Part shown: positions 1-9,273 of the stretch, one piece after another
Numbering within the stretch: the first letter of the stretch is position 1
Layout: the number at the start of each line of letters is the position of its first letter
From: Amorphophallus konjac
Taxonomy: Eukaryota; Streptophyta; Magnoliopsida; Alismatales; Araceae
Reading direction: 5' to 3'
Assembly (NCBI GenBank): GCA_022559845.1
Contig: CM040123.1
Span: 319,281,933 to 319,345,932 of the forward strand
DNA: 64,000 nucleotides
Position numbers and translations under genes: made by a program
The notes under the pieces: generated by a model
What the model was told of the DNA's origin: nothing
The model's database searches: none
What the model saw: only the letters and a program-made list of their open reading frames with translations

Positions 1-3000
1 GAGCCCTGGATCAGGTCGGCGACTAGCGAGGTTAGCTCGGCTAGCCGCCTCTTCAGCATCTCGATCTCCCGTTGCTGCCTGTGGTACAAGGCGTACATGA
101 CGGGGTCGTATCGAGGGGAATTCGGAGCATGGCCCATGCTGCTGCTCCTTGCTTCGCCGGCCGGCCGGGGCGAAGGTGTTTCGCCGGTGTGCCCTTTCGA
201 GGTCGACACTTCGGGGAAGGAGGGGGTCTTCTCGGTGCAACGGCGGCGGGGAGGTTTCCAAAGGAAGATCTCCTCGTCTTGTGCCTCCTGCATTGGGGGC
301 GCAGGATATGCATCTTGACAGGCTTCCCGCGAATCTGTAGCTTCTACGGGATCGTTGCCGGGCCATGTTGAGACCGATATGACATCAGTCTCGTAGTAAT
401 TTTCTAGTGAAAAGCCCAGACCGGGGTGCTTGGTGACTTTCAGCAACCGTCGATCCAGGTTTGGTGGATTCCACATTTTTTCAAACATTTCCTTCCGGCT
501 GGAGGGCTGGTAGGGAGGAATCTTCTGCTTCCTGACCATTCTGGCTGCCCGGTCAGTCATGTGGGGAAGTCCCGTAATGGGGACGTGCGGGTCATGCAAC
601 TCGTCAGGGAACCGGCAATCGTCGTCTTCCCTGACCGGCTTCTCCCCGGCCACATAGAAGATAGTGGACGGCCCCTCGGGGTTAGGCACCTCGAAGGTTC
701 TCAATTGCTCAGCCGCTTGGCATTCAATTTCCGCTATCGGCTTGACGATCCCTGGCGGGACCCTGACATCTTCTAGCAGGTCTTCGAGGCAGGGTGCCCC
801 CGGTGTGGGGTAGATGGCGAGAGGGGCTGCCCTAAATACCCCTTCCTCTTGTGCAATACATGGTACATGTGGGGGAGCCACATAGCCTGGGGGCGGCGGA
901 GGAAACCAGCCTCCCGATTCCATTTTCTTCTTTCCCTTGTCTCGGGCAGCTTGAGGAGCTTGCTTCGCCTCTCCCAAGTACAGATTAGCATCTGACAAGT
1001 GACACTCAAACACCTCAAACGGGTGGAGGTCGGCGAAGATTCTGACTTCCTTTCCCTCGCAGGGGTACTTGATACACTGATGCAAGGTGGAGGGCACCAC
1101 CCTATTTTGGTGTAGCCAAGGCCGGCCGAGCAACGCCTTGTAGGACGTGCTGGAGTTGATGACGTGGAACTGGACTTTGGAGGTGAAGTCGTCAAAGGTC
1201 AAGTTGAACTCTGCGACCCCCATGGGAACCTCACATTTCTGGTTAAAGCCGGCAATCTTGACATTTTTAACTTCGACCAGGTGTACGTCAAAGTAGTGCT
1301 TCTGGTATACCCGGTACGGGAGTATATTCACTGCTGCCCCTGGGTCGATCAAGACCCTGTTGATAGGCTGGCCGTTCAGCTGCCCTTTCATGTAGAGGGG
1401 CCTGTTATGGCTGCAAGTCGGTAGGAGCATGTCATCTTCTGTGAAAGCCACTGCTACTTCAGGTGATAATTCTGCCAAACAGGCTTCAAGGTGTGCTGGC
1501 GTCTGGAGTGCGGCGATGATGGCTTGCCGTGTTTCTTCATTCAAGGACAGCATCTCCCACACCGTGAACCGGGTCGGGATTTTCTTGAGGTGTCTGACTA
1601 TTCGCTCGGCCGCCCGCACCTTGAGCAGTTTCATCTCTTCGGGCTTGCTGCGCCTGCCCTCATCCTGGGATTGGAGCGCCGGATTAGGGGACGCCTCCTT
1701 TGCGGGATCTGTTGTAGCCCGTTGAGCAGGCGGGGCCTGTTGGGCCTCCTCCGCTGTTCGCATGAATTCGGCGAGGTTTGGGGTGCCGCTGAATCCTTCC
1801 TCTGGCTGGGCAGGAGTTGCAGCTGGCAGAGCTTGGGGAATGCTTGCTTTACTGGTCGCAGCGGGCCCCTGGGGGTGCGCCCGCCTTCCTGCTCGAGCTG
1901 ACAGGAACTCGGCGAACGACGGGGCGCCTTGACTCTTGGTGCCTCCGGGGTAGAGGCCTGATGGAGGAGGGATCTCGGTGCCTCGGACCTCGGGCTCGGG
2001 AATCTGGTATGGTTGTTCCCCCCTGAGCATGATGTTGAGGCTGCCCTGAGGAGAGCGCCCCCACTTCCTCCCTGACCTGGTGGCGTGCTGGGAGGTGGAT
2101 GCTTCAGCTTGACTCACTTCCGCCGGCTCATGGGGTGGCTCTTCTTCTTTCTCTTCCAGGGAGAGAGAGGTATCGAACAACGCCGAGAGGGTGTTGCAGG
2201 CGAAGACGACCTCCTTCTTCTTCTTGCCCCTGGGTCTTCTCTTTTTCTTCTTCTTGCCCGCTGCAGCGGACGGCTGCTCTCGAATGGGTTCACCCGACAG
2301 GGGAGGCTCTTTGTCTGCATCAGCTTCTGTTCCTGGAGCCAGCTCGAGTGACTCGAACTGCTCCCAGGGGACATATTGTTTTAGCTCGACGGGCTGGATT
2401 TTGGGCTGCTTATAATCTTCAAGCCCGTCGATAATAGCCTGGAGTTTTTCAACCGCCGGGCTAGTCTTCTTGTACATCCGCAGCGGGGCAGAGCTCTTCT
2501 TGTTGTGAGTGGGCCGCCTCATGACCAGCCGGGGGGCCGTGTCGTGGCAAACAGGGTTTACCGGGGGCGGTGCAGGCAGGGGCGCTGCTACCCTCGAGTG
2601 AATTCCTGGGGTAGGTCGAGAGGCGCGCGCCTTTCTGGTTTTTCTGGGTGCAGTCTGCCACCCTTCTTGGTCTTGAGCTGGGGCCATGATAAAGGTTTCA
2701 TAAGTGGCACGGGCACAGGCCTTCGCCCATTCTTCTGGCAGCTCCTGATATAGTGAGATCATATTGACGGAGGAGGCTATGCTGGGCAGCTCGTGTGGCT
2801 GCGGGGGGTCTACTTTATGCTCCCCCATGTCCAGCTCCCCGTCCCTGATTAAGGACTCAATAACATCCTTGAAGACGTAGCAATCTTCAATAGTATGCCC
2901 GAGCACCCGGTGGTACATGCAGAAGCGCGGGTCATCCTTCTTCTTTGAGTCGCCAGGCCTTTTCGGCTCTGGCAATGTGATCTTATTGTAGCTGGTTGCC

Positions 3001-4709
3001 CACTCAAACAGGAGCTTGGACTTGTCCCGGGAGAAGGAATACAACTTGTTTCTCATCTTCTCTCTTAGTGAGGGGCCTTCCCGCCGTTCTGTGGTTCTGG
3101 GCGGCGGAGGGTTAGCCGCTCCCTTGGCTTTCTCCTTCTGCTTTTCAAAAGCCTGGAAGTCTAGTGCATGCACCTCCGGGGGAGCCGGCTTCTTCTCCGC
3201 CTGCCTGGCCCTCTGGCTTGACATGGCTGGGGTGGAGGAGTATCGGGCCAAGAATGCCTCGATCTCCGCTACCACATTGTTCAGACGGTCAAATGTCTTG
3301 ACCTCAGTGCCGATCATTCTTTCTAGGATTTCTTTCTTTAAGTTTTGCTTGCAGATCTGAACTGCGTCCTCCTGATGCGGGGGGCGTTTGCACCTCATAC
3401 TAAGGTTCCTCCATCTTTTGATGTAGTCGAGGGCCGACTCATCATTCTTCTGTCTTGTGGCGTAGAGTTCAGTCATAGTAACTTCTCTCTCGGCCACGTA
3501 GAATCTTTCCTTGAACTTCTTCTGCATGTCGGGCCAATCGGCCACCGACCCGGGCGACAAGCCGGAGTACCATTCAAAGGCAAGCCCGGTGAGTGTTGAA
3601 CCGAAGAACTTCAGGAGGTAGGCCTCATCAGCAGCCAGGTCTCCCATGACGTTCACGTAATAGGCAATATGCTCTCTGGGAGATCCTTGCCCATTGAACT
3701 TTTCAAATTTCGGCGGCTTGGTGACGCCAGCCGGCAACTTCCTGGCAGCATACTGAGCCGGGTAGGGTACTCGGTAGACGTCGAAAGGCGTCTGATCCCC
3801 ATCGCCCCTTTCGGCCAACTTCATGTCTATCATCTGCTCAAGCATCAACCGGCTGACTGCCGCCGGGTCGACCGGGTTCGGGTAGAAATGAGCGGGCTGT
3901 GCGCTCGGGGTGACTACCACGGTCGCTCGGGGGGCCATGGGGGACCCTTGTGAAAGCGGAGCCTGTGGCGGGGTCACCGCTGTGCAATGTGCTTGCTGCG
4001 GGGGCGTGCCCCCGGGGGGATCGAGGGTTGCCGGAAGAGCTGCCTCGGAAGACTGCCCCCTGTCCCTGGGTACCTCGGGTATGGTCTCGGTCTGCCAGGA
4101 CATTGGGGGTGGTGTGTTTCGCTCATTCAACTGCTTTTTAAGTGATTCGATTTCCTGCTGGAATCGTTGCATCATGAGCAGCATTGCTGGATCAGCTGTG
4201 GGAAGACTGGGCGTGCCCCCTGTCTCTTCGGCCGGGGCGTCCTCGGATGATGTCGAGGGTCCGCCACTCGTGTCGCCGGTGGTGACCACATTGGCCGTGA
4301 GGGCCGTGAGGGGCCCCGTGGGTGTCGCGCCGCCTGCCGCTCTCCTTCTTCTGGTAAGGGGTCCCGGCCTGGCGGCTATTCTGGCCAATTCTTCCGGGTC
4401 GGTGGGTAGGGCCCCATACCGACCATGGACCCCTGCCATATTGCAGGTGAATGTCTGCCATCTCTTATTCTTGTTTCTTCTTGACGCCCTCCGGGACGGT
4501 CCTCCTGGGAATGTTAGCCTGTCGAAGACCGACCGTCGGGACGGCGCCTCCTCCCGTACAGGGGACTGGCGCGGCTCTTCCGGGCGGGTCCTCGACTCCA
4601 TACTAGGTGCAGGTTCCCCCCTTTCTTCCTGGAAGGCGGAGGTCATTGCCCCCAGTAGTCTTTGGCGGCCAGCGGGGGTGCTACCAGGGCCTCGGAGGTA
4701 GTTTCTCAT
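1..4709 (-). CDS. gag-pro: gag-protease polyprotein of element E, partial (runs off left edge)
   Basis: One uninterrupted frame of about 1,569 codons from ATG 4709-4707 to the window edge. Capsid/nucleocapsid (gag) builds the virus-like particle and the protease matures it. Seen: a retrotransposon gag domain from about residue 328 (GVTKPPKFEKF) through FEWYSGL and ERFYV (about 402), then ALDYIKRWRNLSMRCKRPP; a zinc-binding-like CMYHRVLGHTIEDC at about residue 597; a basic Lys/Arg stretch; and an aspartic protease around residue 1122 (VLIDPGAAVNILP, later ALLGRPWLH). The protease has DPG where most family members have D-S/T-G. The N-terminal 300 residues are low-complexity and rich in Pro, Ala and Arg. 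No frameshift or stop was found, so this is the best-preserved frame in the window. The plus-strand ORFs over it are shadows. Whether pol follows in frame or after a spliced intron, as in Ogre, cannot be seen. Confidence 0.87.
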   Translation of the reverse strand, partial: MRNYLRGPGSTPAGRQRLLGAMTSAFQEERGEPAPSMESRTRPEEPRQSPVREEAPSRRSVFDRLTFPGGPSRRASRRNKNKRWQTFTCNMAGVHGRYGALPTDPEELARIAARPGPLTRRRRAAGGATPTGPLTALTANVVTTGDTSGGPSTSSEDAPAEETGGTPSLPTADPAMLLMMQRFQQEIESLKKQLNERNTPPPMSWQTETIPEVPRDRGQSSEAALPATLDPPGGTPPQQAHCTAVTPPQAPLSQGSPMAPRATVVVTPSAQPAHFYPNPVDPAAVSRLMLEQMIDMKLAERGDGDQTPFDVYRVPYPAQYAARKLPAGVTKPPKFEKFNGQGSPREHIAYYVNVMGDLAADEAYLLKFFGSTLTGLAFEWYSGLSPGSVADWPDMQKKFKERFYVAEREVTMTELYATRQKNDESALDYIKRWRNLSMRCKRPPHQEDAVQICKQNLKKEILERMIGTEVKTFDRLNNVVAEIEAFLARYSSTPAMSSQRARQAEKKPAPPEVHALDFQAFEKQKEKAKGAANPPPPRTTERREGPSLREKMRNKLYSFSRDKSKLLFEWATSYNKITLPEPKRPGDSKKKDDPRFCMYHRVLGHTIEDCYVFKDVIESLIRDGELDMGEHKVDPPQPHELPSIASSVNMISLYQELPEEWAKACARATYETFIMAPAQDQEGWQTAPRKTRKARASRPTPGIHSRVAAPLPAPPPVNPVCHDTAPRLVMRRPTHNKKSSAPLRMYKKTSPAVEKLQAIIDGLEDYKQPKIQPVELKQYVPWEQFESLELAPGTEADADKEPPLSGEPIREQPSAAAGKKKKKRRPRGKKKKEVVFACNTLSALFDTSLSLEEKEEEPPHEPAEVSQAEASTSQHATRSGRKWGRSPQGSLNIMLRGEQPYQIPEPEVRGTEIPPPSGLYPGGTKSQGAPSFAEFLSARAGRRAHPQGPAATSKASIPQALPAATPAQPEEGFSGTPNLAEFMRTAEEAQQAPPAQRATTDPAKEASPNPALQSQDEGRRSKPEEMKLLKVRAAERIVRHLKKIPTRFTVWEMLSLNEETRQAIIAALQTPAHLEACLAELSPEVAVAFTEDDMLLPTCSHNRPLYMKGQLNGQPINRVLIDPGAAVNILPYRVYQKHYFDVHLVEVKNVKIAGFNQKCEVPMGVAEFNLTFDDFTSKVQFHVINSSTSYKALLGRPWLHQNRVVPSTLHQCIKYPCEGKEVRIFADLHPFEVFECHLSDANLYLGEAKQAPQAARDKGKKKMESGGWFPPPPPGYVAPPHVPCIAQEEGVFRAAPLAIYPTPGAPCLEDLLEDVRVPPGIVKPIAEIECQAAEQLRTFEVPNPEGPSTIFYVAGEKPVREDDDCRFPDELHDPHVPITGLPHMTDRAARMVRKQKIPPYQPSSRKEMFEKMWNPPNLDRRLLKVTKHPGLGFSLENYYETDVISVSTWPGNDPVEATDSREACQDAYPAPPMQEAQDEEIFLWKPPRRRCTEKTPSFPEVSTSKGHTGETPSPRPAGEARSSSMGHAPNSPRYDPVMYALYHRQQREIEMLKRRLAELTSLVADLIQG

Positions 4710-5584
4710 AGCCTGCTCGATCCCTTCCCACTCTGGTCAGGGAGAGCGGCCTGTGGTTGCGCGTCGATGACGGCAGCAGGAGGAGCGTAGGCCCTGAGTG
4801 CCGGGCGGGCGGCATTGTGTCGGCGCCCTCGGCGACGGCGATGAGCATTCTCGGGCGGCACCGGGATGACGGGTGCCGGTCGGAGAGTGGGGGTCACTGC
4901 CTCGACCCCGTCATCTCTTCGGGACCTCCTCGGGCGGAAAGTGCTGGGCCCCGCCTGGGCGGGTGCAGTGGGCTGGGCCTCCCTGGGTACCCAGACTTGC
5001 TTCAGTTTGGCCAGCTTGCGAGCCGGTGCAATCTTTGGTGGGGTGGCCACAACAGCGGGCGTCACCTTCCCTTTTAGTTTCTCCAGCCCTTGAAAGGAGT
5101 TGCGGACTGGGACGGTCGGGACGACGCGGTCTGGCGTCACCTGGGACCTCTGGCCGTCTAGGCGGACTCGGAGGGCCCCAACCGTCATGGACTTTCCGGA
5201 GTTGGACAGGCGACGCCCTGAGCCGGCGCCGGTGTTGCCTCTCCGAAGCCTCCTTCGGTGGGATGCCGACCCTTGGTGGAACGGGCCGGTGGTCTGGTGC
5301 ACGTGGTGCACGTTGCAGCTGAGCGTCGTTGTGGGGACGCTATTGTTGCCTTCGGCCACCGCTCGGCCGGCGGCAGCTTCGACGGCTCTCGGAGCGGGAG
5401 CGTTGGTTTGAGGCTCCTCGGGCGCTCGTGCGTCGAGGATGTCAACGAAGGCCACCCCCAAGAAGTTGGGGAAGCCCACGGTGGGAGGGAAGCTCCCGAA
5501 AGTGAGGGGCACCGCCAGGTAGCCGCCTCGCACATGATTCTTCACAACCTCGGGGCTGCAGAGAACAGCCATTGTCGGCTCCAT
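4706..5584 (-). CDS. ORF1 upstream of gag in element E, unknown function
   Basis: A 292-residue frame starting at ATG 5584-5582 (MEPTMAVLCSPEVV). The frame is open further upstream to a TTG at 5734, but that part overlaps the structured leader, so I prefer the ATG. The N-terminus holds a hydrophobic stretch (YLAVPLTFGSFPPTVGF) followed by LGVAFVDILDA. The rest is Pro/Ala/Arg/Thr-rich, very basic and probably disordered, with several RRR clusters that suggest RNA or DNA binding (inference). No known domain was recognised. Ogre-type elements are known to carry an extra ORF before gag, which matches the position. Its TGA stop (4708-4706) overlaps the gag ATG as ATGA, so translation of gag may be coupled to it. 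Confidence 0.7.
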   Translation of the reverse strand: MEPTMAVLCSPEVVKNHVRGGYLAVPLTFGSFPPTVGFPNFLGVAFVDILDARAPEEPQTNAPAPRAVEAAAGRAVAEGNNSVPTTTLSCNVHHVHQTTGPFHQGSASHRRRLRRGNTGAGSGRRLSNSGKSMTVGALRVRLDGQRSQVTPDRVVPTVPVRNSFQGLEKLKGKVTPAVVATPPKIAPARKLAKLKQVWVPREAQPTAPAQAGPSTFRPRRSRRDDGVEAVTPTLRPAPVIPVPPENAHRRRRGRRHNAARPALRAYAPPAAVIDAQPQAALPDQSGKGSSRL

Positions 5585-5778
5585 GATGCCTTTCTCTTTT
5601 TCTGCATTTAAGAAAGTAGCATAATTAGTATTACAAGAAGGGGGCCGCGGGGCCCCTAATTTCGGCAAAGAGATGAAGGGTGGATCGGTCCCACCGGGCG
5701 TGCCAGACTTGTGGACGCACTTTTCGTTTAACAATTATTTTGTTCGTTTGTTGGATTATTAAGTGCGTGGGCGTGCCA

Positions 5779-5844
5779 GTCACCGGAGTGACAATTTATT
5801 CGGGCTCCGAAGAGCCCATGGTGCGCTCGATCTGACTTCGTCAG
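5779..5844 (-). other. Three small leader hairpins of E, two with UNCG-type tetraloops
   Basis: In minus-strand sense: 5844-5832 ctgac-gaa-gtcag; 5817-5802 gggctc-ttcg-gagccc; 5792-5779 gtcac-tccg-gtgac. The last two have loops UUCG and UCCG closed by C-G, the very stable UNCG class. They follow the primer binding site directly, where packaging and dimerisation signals often sit in retroviral leaders. Function is inferred. Confidence 0.6.
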
Positions 5845-5869
5845 GCGATTGTGTGGTTCGTGTCGGGAC

Positions 5870-5886
5870 CGAATCCCGTCGCGCCA
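5870..5886 (-). other. Primer binding site of element E
   Basis: The minus strand reads TGGCGCGACGGGATTCG directly after the LTR end. The plus strand reads as a tRNA 3' end finishing in gcgcca, with a T-arm-like cgaatccc. Ogre elements are known to use tRNA-Arg; this sequence is compatible, but the exact tRNA was not checked. Confidence 0.7.
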
Positions 5887-6627
5887 TGAAGGTCACGACG
5901 TCATTTACATCCCCCATACGAGGGAATACCCTTGATTAATTGCCGAAATTAGGGGCCCCGCGGCCGAAAAGAATAATACTAGTTGTGCAAGAGAGATAAG
6001 GAAGGATCACACTGAGGGCTGTATTCAGACCACAAACCGTCGGTCATGTCGGCCACTCGTGGGCCTTTTCATGTTCGGACATGGGTCCGTGAGGTGAAAC
6101 ACAACGAGAAAACCGGGATGAATCCATTCAAATGTCTGCCGAGCACCCGGCAATTTTTGTGATGACTCGGAGGGCGTCCGGAACGAGGAACAAACCCGGT
6201 CTGATTGAGATGTCGGCCCGAGACTAGGTCGGGACCGGACCATGTCGGGATGACTCCCAAGATCCGAGCCCGGCCTGAGAGGGCGGCATTATTGTTCCTT
6301 TTACCCCGGGTCCCGGGGGGAGATAGGGCTGCGGTGTGGGCCCCGGCATCTTTTATCTGGAATTCTCTTGGTTATGTACTCCAATTTCTGGCCTACGGTT
6401 TATTATTTCCTTAGGTGTTTGTCCCGGATGATTCTTCTTCTTTTACTCATTGTTATCATTATCATTATTATTTATTTATTATATTTTTTTTATCTTCTTA
6501 TTGCCCCTCCCGCCTCTTTTATTATGATTAATGTTGCACATTCGGAGTCCTTTAATGAGCACATTTTCTTTTGATTTATTTGCCATTTGTTAAGGCCATT
6601 ATCATGTTGTATATATGCATAAGTGTG

Positions 6628-6933
6628 GTGTGTCGGCGAAGGGAAGGTAAGAGTGTACCGCTGAGAGGCCCAGAGGGGAGCGTGCCGGCGAAGGACAAAA
6701 AAAGGGTGTACCGCTGAGGGCACAAAAAGGGGTGCCGGTGAAGGTTATGAAAGCAAGGGTGTGCCGCTGAGGGGAGCGTACCGCTGAAGGTGGGGGATAG
6801 GGTGTACCGCTGGGGGGCATCAAGGTGTGCCGGCCAAAGGAATTGGGGTGTACCGCTGAGGGTTCAAGAGGCGTGCCGCTGGGGAAGGGATTTGGTGAGC
6901 GGTCCGGTTGATTAAAATGCACCGTTGAAGGGC
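6628..6933 (-). repeat. Motif cluster 1 in E LTR (gtgtgccgctgaagg type)
   Basis: About 12 degenerate copies of a core near gtgtaccgctgagggg or gtgccggcgaagg (plus-strand reading), separated by variable spacers of roughly 8-25 bp. This is not a regular tandem repeat. It lies downstream of the E TATA box, so it would be transcribed. Confidence 0.75.
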
Positions 6934-7420
6934 CAATCGGAACGTGGTGGTGGAGGTTCGATCAGTTTTCGATTATTTATTTTAAGGCTTTTCTTTTCTT
7001 CTTGTCTTAACCCTTGTGTAGTTTCATATAAAATTCCTCCCGTGTTTGTTCTCTTGGTTCGGTTCGGTCTCTTTTCTTGCGGGTCGGGTTTTCGGGCGGC
7101 CAGGTGGTTAATTAGCTTAGTTCAATTCTCGTCGGGGTGCCGGCAGTAATTTGATGAGTTGGAAGGTTTCATTAGTTATTCTGCTCGTTTGTTGCCTCCT
7201 TTTGCCTCTTTTAATTGTTTATTAATATCTCACAAAAAATTCGGCAGCATCTCCCCTTAACCCGGGGCGTAAGGGAGATAAAGGGAGCGCGCCCACATGG
7301 AGTGGCGGAACCCGACAACTGGAGGTGGGCCCCCGGGGGAGCAACACCTTTATAGAACCTCGGAAAACGTGAAGGAAGGGGCTCGGAGGCGAGGCCAAGG
7401 AGTGGGCTGCTGAGAGGCTG

Positions 7421-7717
7421 AAGGGTGTGCCGCTAAAGGCCATAAGGTGAGTGTACCGGCCAAGGGCCAATTGGAGTGTGCCGGCCAAGGGGTAACAGAG
7501 TGTGGGTGTGCCGCTGAGGGCAGAAAGGAGTGTGCCGCTGGGGGCAAATAGGGGTGTACCGCTGAGGGCTATTGGGTGTGTGCCGCTGAAGGCTGAACTG
7601 GGTGTGTCGCTGAAGGCAGATCTGGGTGCGTGCCGCTGAAGGCTGATCTGGGTGTGTGCCGCTGAAGGCTGATCTGGGTGTGCCGGCCAAGGGCCGGAAA
7701 GGTGCACCGCTGGGAGG
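7421..7717 (-). repeat. Motif cluster 2 in E LTR
   Basis: About 12 copies of the same core (gtgtgccgctgaaggc and variants) with spacers such as tgatctgggt. The last few units (about 7575-7690) are nearly tandem, with units of about 30 bp built on ggctgatctgggtgtgtgcc. Confidence 0.78.
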
Positions 7718-8440
7718 CTTAAAAGGGTTGCAAGCAACTGGGGGGGGAATTTGGTGGCTGTTCAGGAAAAGAGGAAGAAAGACAGGGGATTTCAAGGCCG
7801 GGAGTGGCCTATTAGTAACTGAGCGGTTGGGAAGAAAGAAGGGTACCTCCCCTTCTCCTCAAGCCCGGGAACACGGTAGATGGCCATGGAAGGGAGTGAG
7901 GAGCTCACGGAGCCAAGGCTAACAGAAGGGGGAAACCTACATCGACGTGGAGGACCCTAAAGACGCCGGAGGAATGAAGAGACAGAGGGAGGAACGGATT
8001 GTCCGTCGAAAAGCCCGCAAAGCCTAGCATAAAACATCGAAGATCGAAGAGAAACCCGGAGAGGGTGGTTTTCATTCATGAGAATCAAGAGGGCGTGGCC
8101 CTACATATATATTACAAAAGCAAACCCCCAGATGGGGCCATGGACAAAAGGGAGAAGGACAAAGAACTCCCAGGAGGAATGGGATACAAGAGAGACGAAA
8201 ACATCCGGGCCTAAGACATTGGCCACTATCCCCAACCCTTTCCCCCAATACAACAAGCTCTCTCTCTCTTACTCTTGTTTCTTCCCGGTGGCCGTCGGAC
8301 GGAGCACAGGCCGGGAGGGCCTCTTCTTCTCTTCTTTCTTCTCCTCTTTCTCCTGTGTGTGCCCTCTACTGTTGGAACCTCTTCTCCTCTCTCTGTTCGT
8401 CTCTCCCCTTCTCCTGCTTTTTTTGTGTTTTAACAGGAGG

Positions 8441-8448
8441 CTTTTATA
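8441..8448 (-). promoter_or_regulatory. TATA box of E LTR
   Basis: The minus strand reads TATAAAAG, followed by a purine-rich (plus-strand CT-rich) stretch typical of plant LTR transcription starts. It defines a U3 of about 0.83 kb that contains motif cluster 3. Confidence 0.6.
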
Positions 8449-8640
8449 CTCCCAGCCACCGACGACTTCGAGCACGACCGTCGAAGGCGGGAAGCCGGCT
8501 GTGATGATGGGTTTGACCTGCCCCTGTACTGGCTGTCAGTGGGGTAGGCTACGTGGCCCAACGACCAGCTGCCACCTCAGACGGCTCCACTGCGCGCCAA
8601 GGATGTGTAGGGCATGGGCCTCACGTCGCCCGTTGAAAGA

Positions 8641-9096
8641 GCTTCACCGCTGTGCCGTTGAAGGGCTGAACAAGCGTGCCGCTGTAGTGCCAAAAGGGCG
8701 TACCGCTGGAGCCCCGGATGGGCGTGCCGTTGAACGGCCTGAAGGGCGTGCCGCTGGGGACCCTACAGGGTGTGTCGCTGAAGACCCCCCAGGGGGCGTG
8801 CCGTTGAACCCCAAAGGGGGTGTGCCGCTGAAGACCCCCCCCCCCCATGGGGGGGGTGTGCCGTTGAAGACCCCCCCATGGGGGTGTGCCGGTGAAGACC
8901 CCCCCTATGGGGGTGTGCCGGTGAAGACCCCCCCATGGGGGTGTGCCGGTGAACCCCTTGGGGGTGTGCCGGTGAACCCCCATAGGGGTGTGCCGGCGAG
9001 GGCCGCGGCAGGGTGTGCCGCTGAAGGGAGCGTGCCGCTGGAGGGTTCTGCCAGGGCGTGCCGCTGAGGCCTCAACTGGGCGTGCCGCTGAAGGGC
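8641..9096 (-). repeat. Motif cluster 3 in E LTR (U3), with C-tract/ATG/G-tract palindromes
   Basis: About 18 copies of gtgtgccgctgaa or gtgtgccggtgaa. In the middle (about 8775-8990) the spacers become gaagacccccc...atgggggg palindromes of growing C and G tract length. The cluster lies upstream of the TATA box. Confidence 0.8.
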
Positions 9097-9273
9097 TAAA
9101 TGGGCGATTTTGAGCCCATTGTGAGCATGAGTTGTGGCCCATTTGATTTTCTTCGAGGCCCACGGGCTGTGGAGCCTTTTGTGCTTGATTTCCCCGGGGG
9201 TTTCTTCACTCGGCGCCGTTGTTGATGCTGGGCTGAGCATGACATTTTGGATGTGCAATTTTCGGTGTCCACA

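Larger units (their letters stand above)
5626..5981 (-). repeat. 26-bp perfect inverted repeat flanking the E primer binding site
   Basis: Bases 5643-5668 are the exact reverse complement of 5940-5965 (core: ggggcccc next to taatttcggc). A second, outer pair, tagtatta at 5626-5633 and taatacta at 5974-5981, extends the fold. The right arm lies in the LTR end (U5) and the left arm in the leader, so in the minus-strand RNA the arms enclose the primer binding site and three small hairpins in a loop of about 271 nt. Confidence 0.85.
1..9273 (-). mobile_element. Element E: Ogre/Tat-like Ty3/gypsy retrotransposon, 5' part
   Basis: Read on the minus strand, this is the 5' end of a large LTR retrotransposon: LTR (9273 to 5887), primer binding site (5886-5870), structured leader, ORF1 (5584-4706) and a gag-protease frame (4709 to beyond base 1). 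The extra ORF before gag, the very long LTR and the Tat-type gag and protease motifs fit the Tat lineage (Ogre and relatives). The LTR start TGTGGACACC abuts Athila LTR sequence at 9274 that continues the plus-strand LTR copy seen at 36943, so E was inserted into the 5' LTR of element A. The predicted target duplication is gctac (9274-9278); its partner lies off the left edge. Reverse transcriptase, integrase and the 3' LTR are not in the window. Confidence 0.85.
5887..9273 (-). repeat. 5' LTR of element E (about 3.39 kb)
   Basis: Bounded on the minus strand by TGTGGACACC (start, 9273) and a CA end immediately before the primer binding site (5887). It contains a TATA box (8448-8441) and three clusters of a short GC-rich motif, one upstream and two downstream of the TATA box. 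The long open frames on both strands here (for example plus 8078-9067 and minus 8621-9163) come from the repeat composition and are not supported as genes. The 3' partner LTR is outside the window. Confidence 0.8.

Noticed and set aside
773..1195. 140-residue minus-strand ORF
   Set aside because: Wrong frame: the protease (ALLGRPWLH) is read one base over in the long gag-protease frame.
3910..4701. 263-residue plus-strand ORF
   Set aside because: Shadow of the GC-rich minus-strand gag frame, which has recognisable domains and stays open for 4.7 kb.
8078..9067. 329-residue plus-strand ORF over the E LTR
   Set aside because: It is antisense to E and made largely of translated motif repeats; no domain, and open frames occur on the other strand for the same reason.
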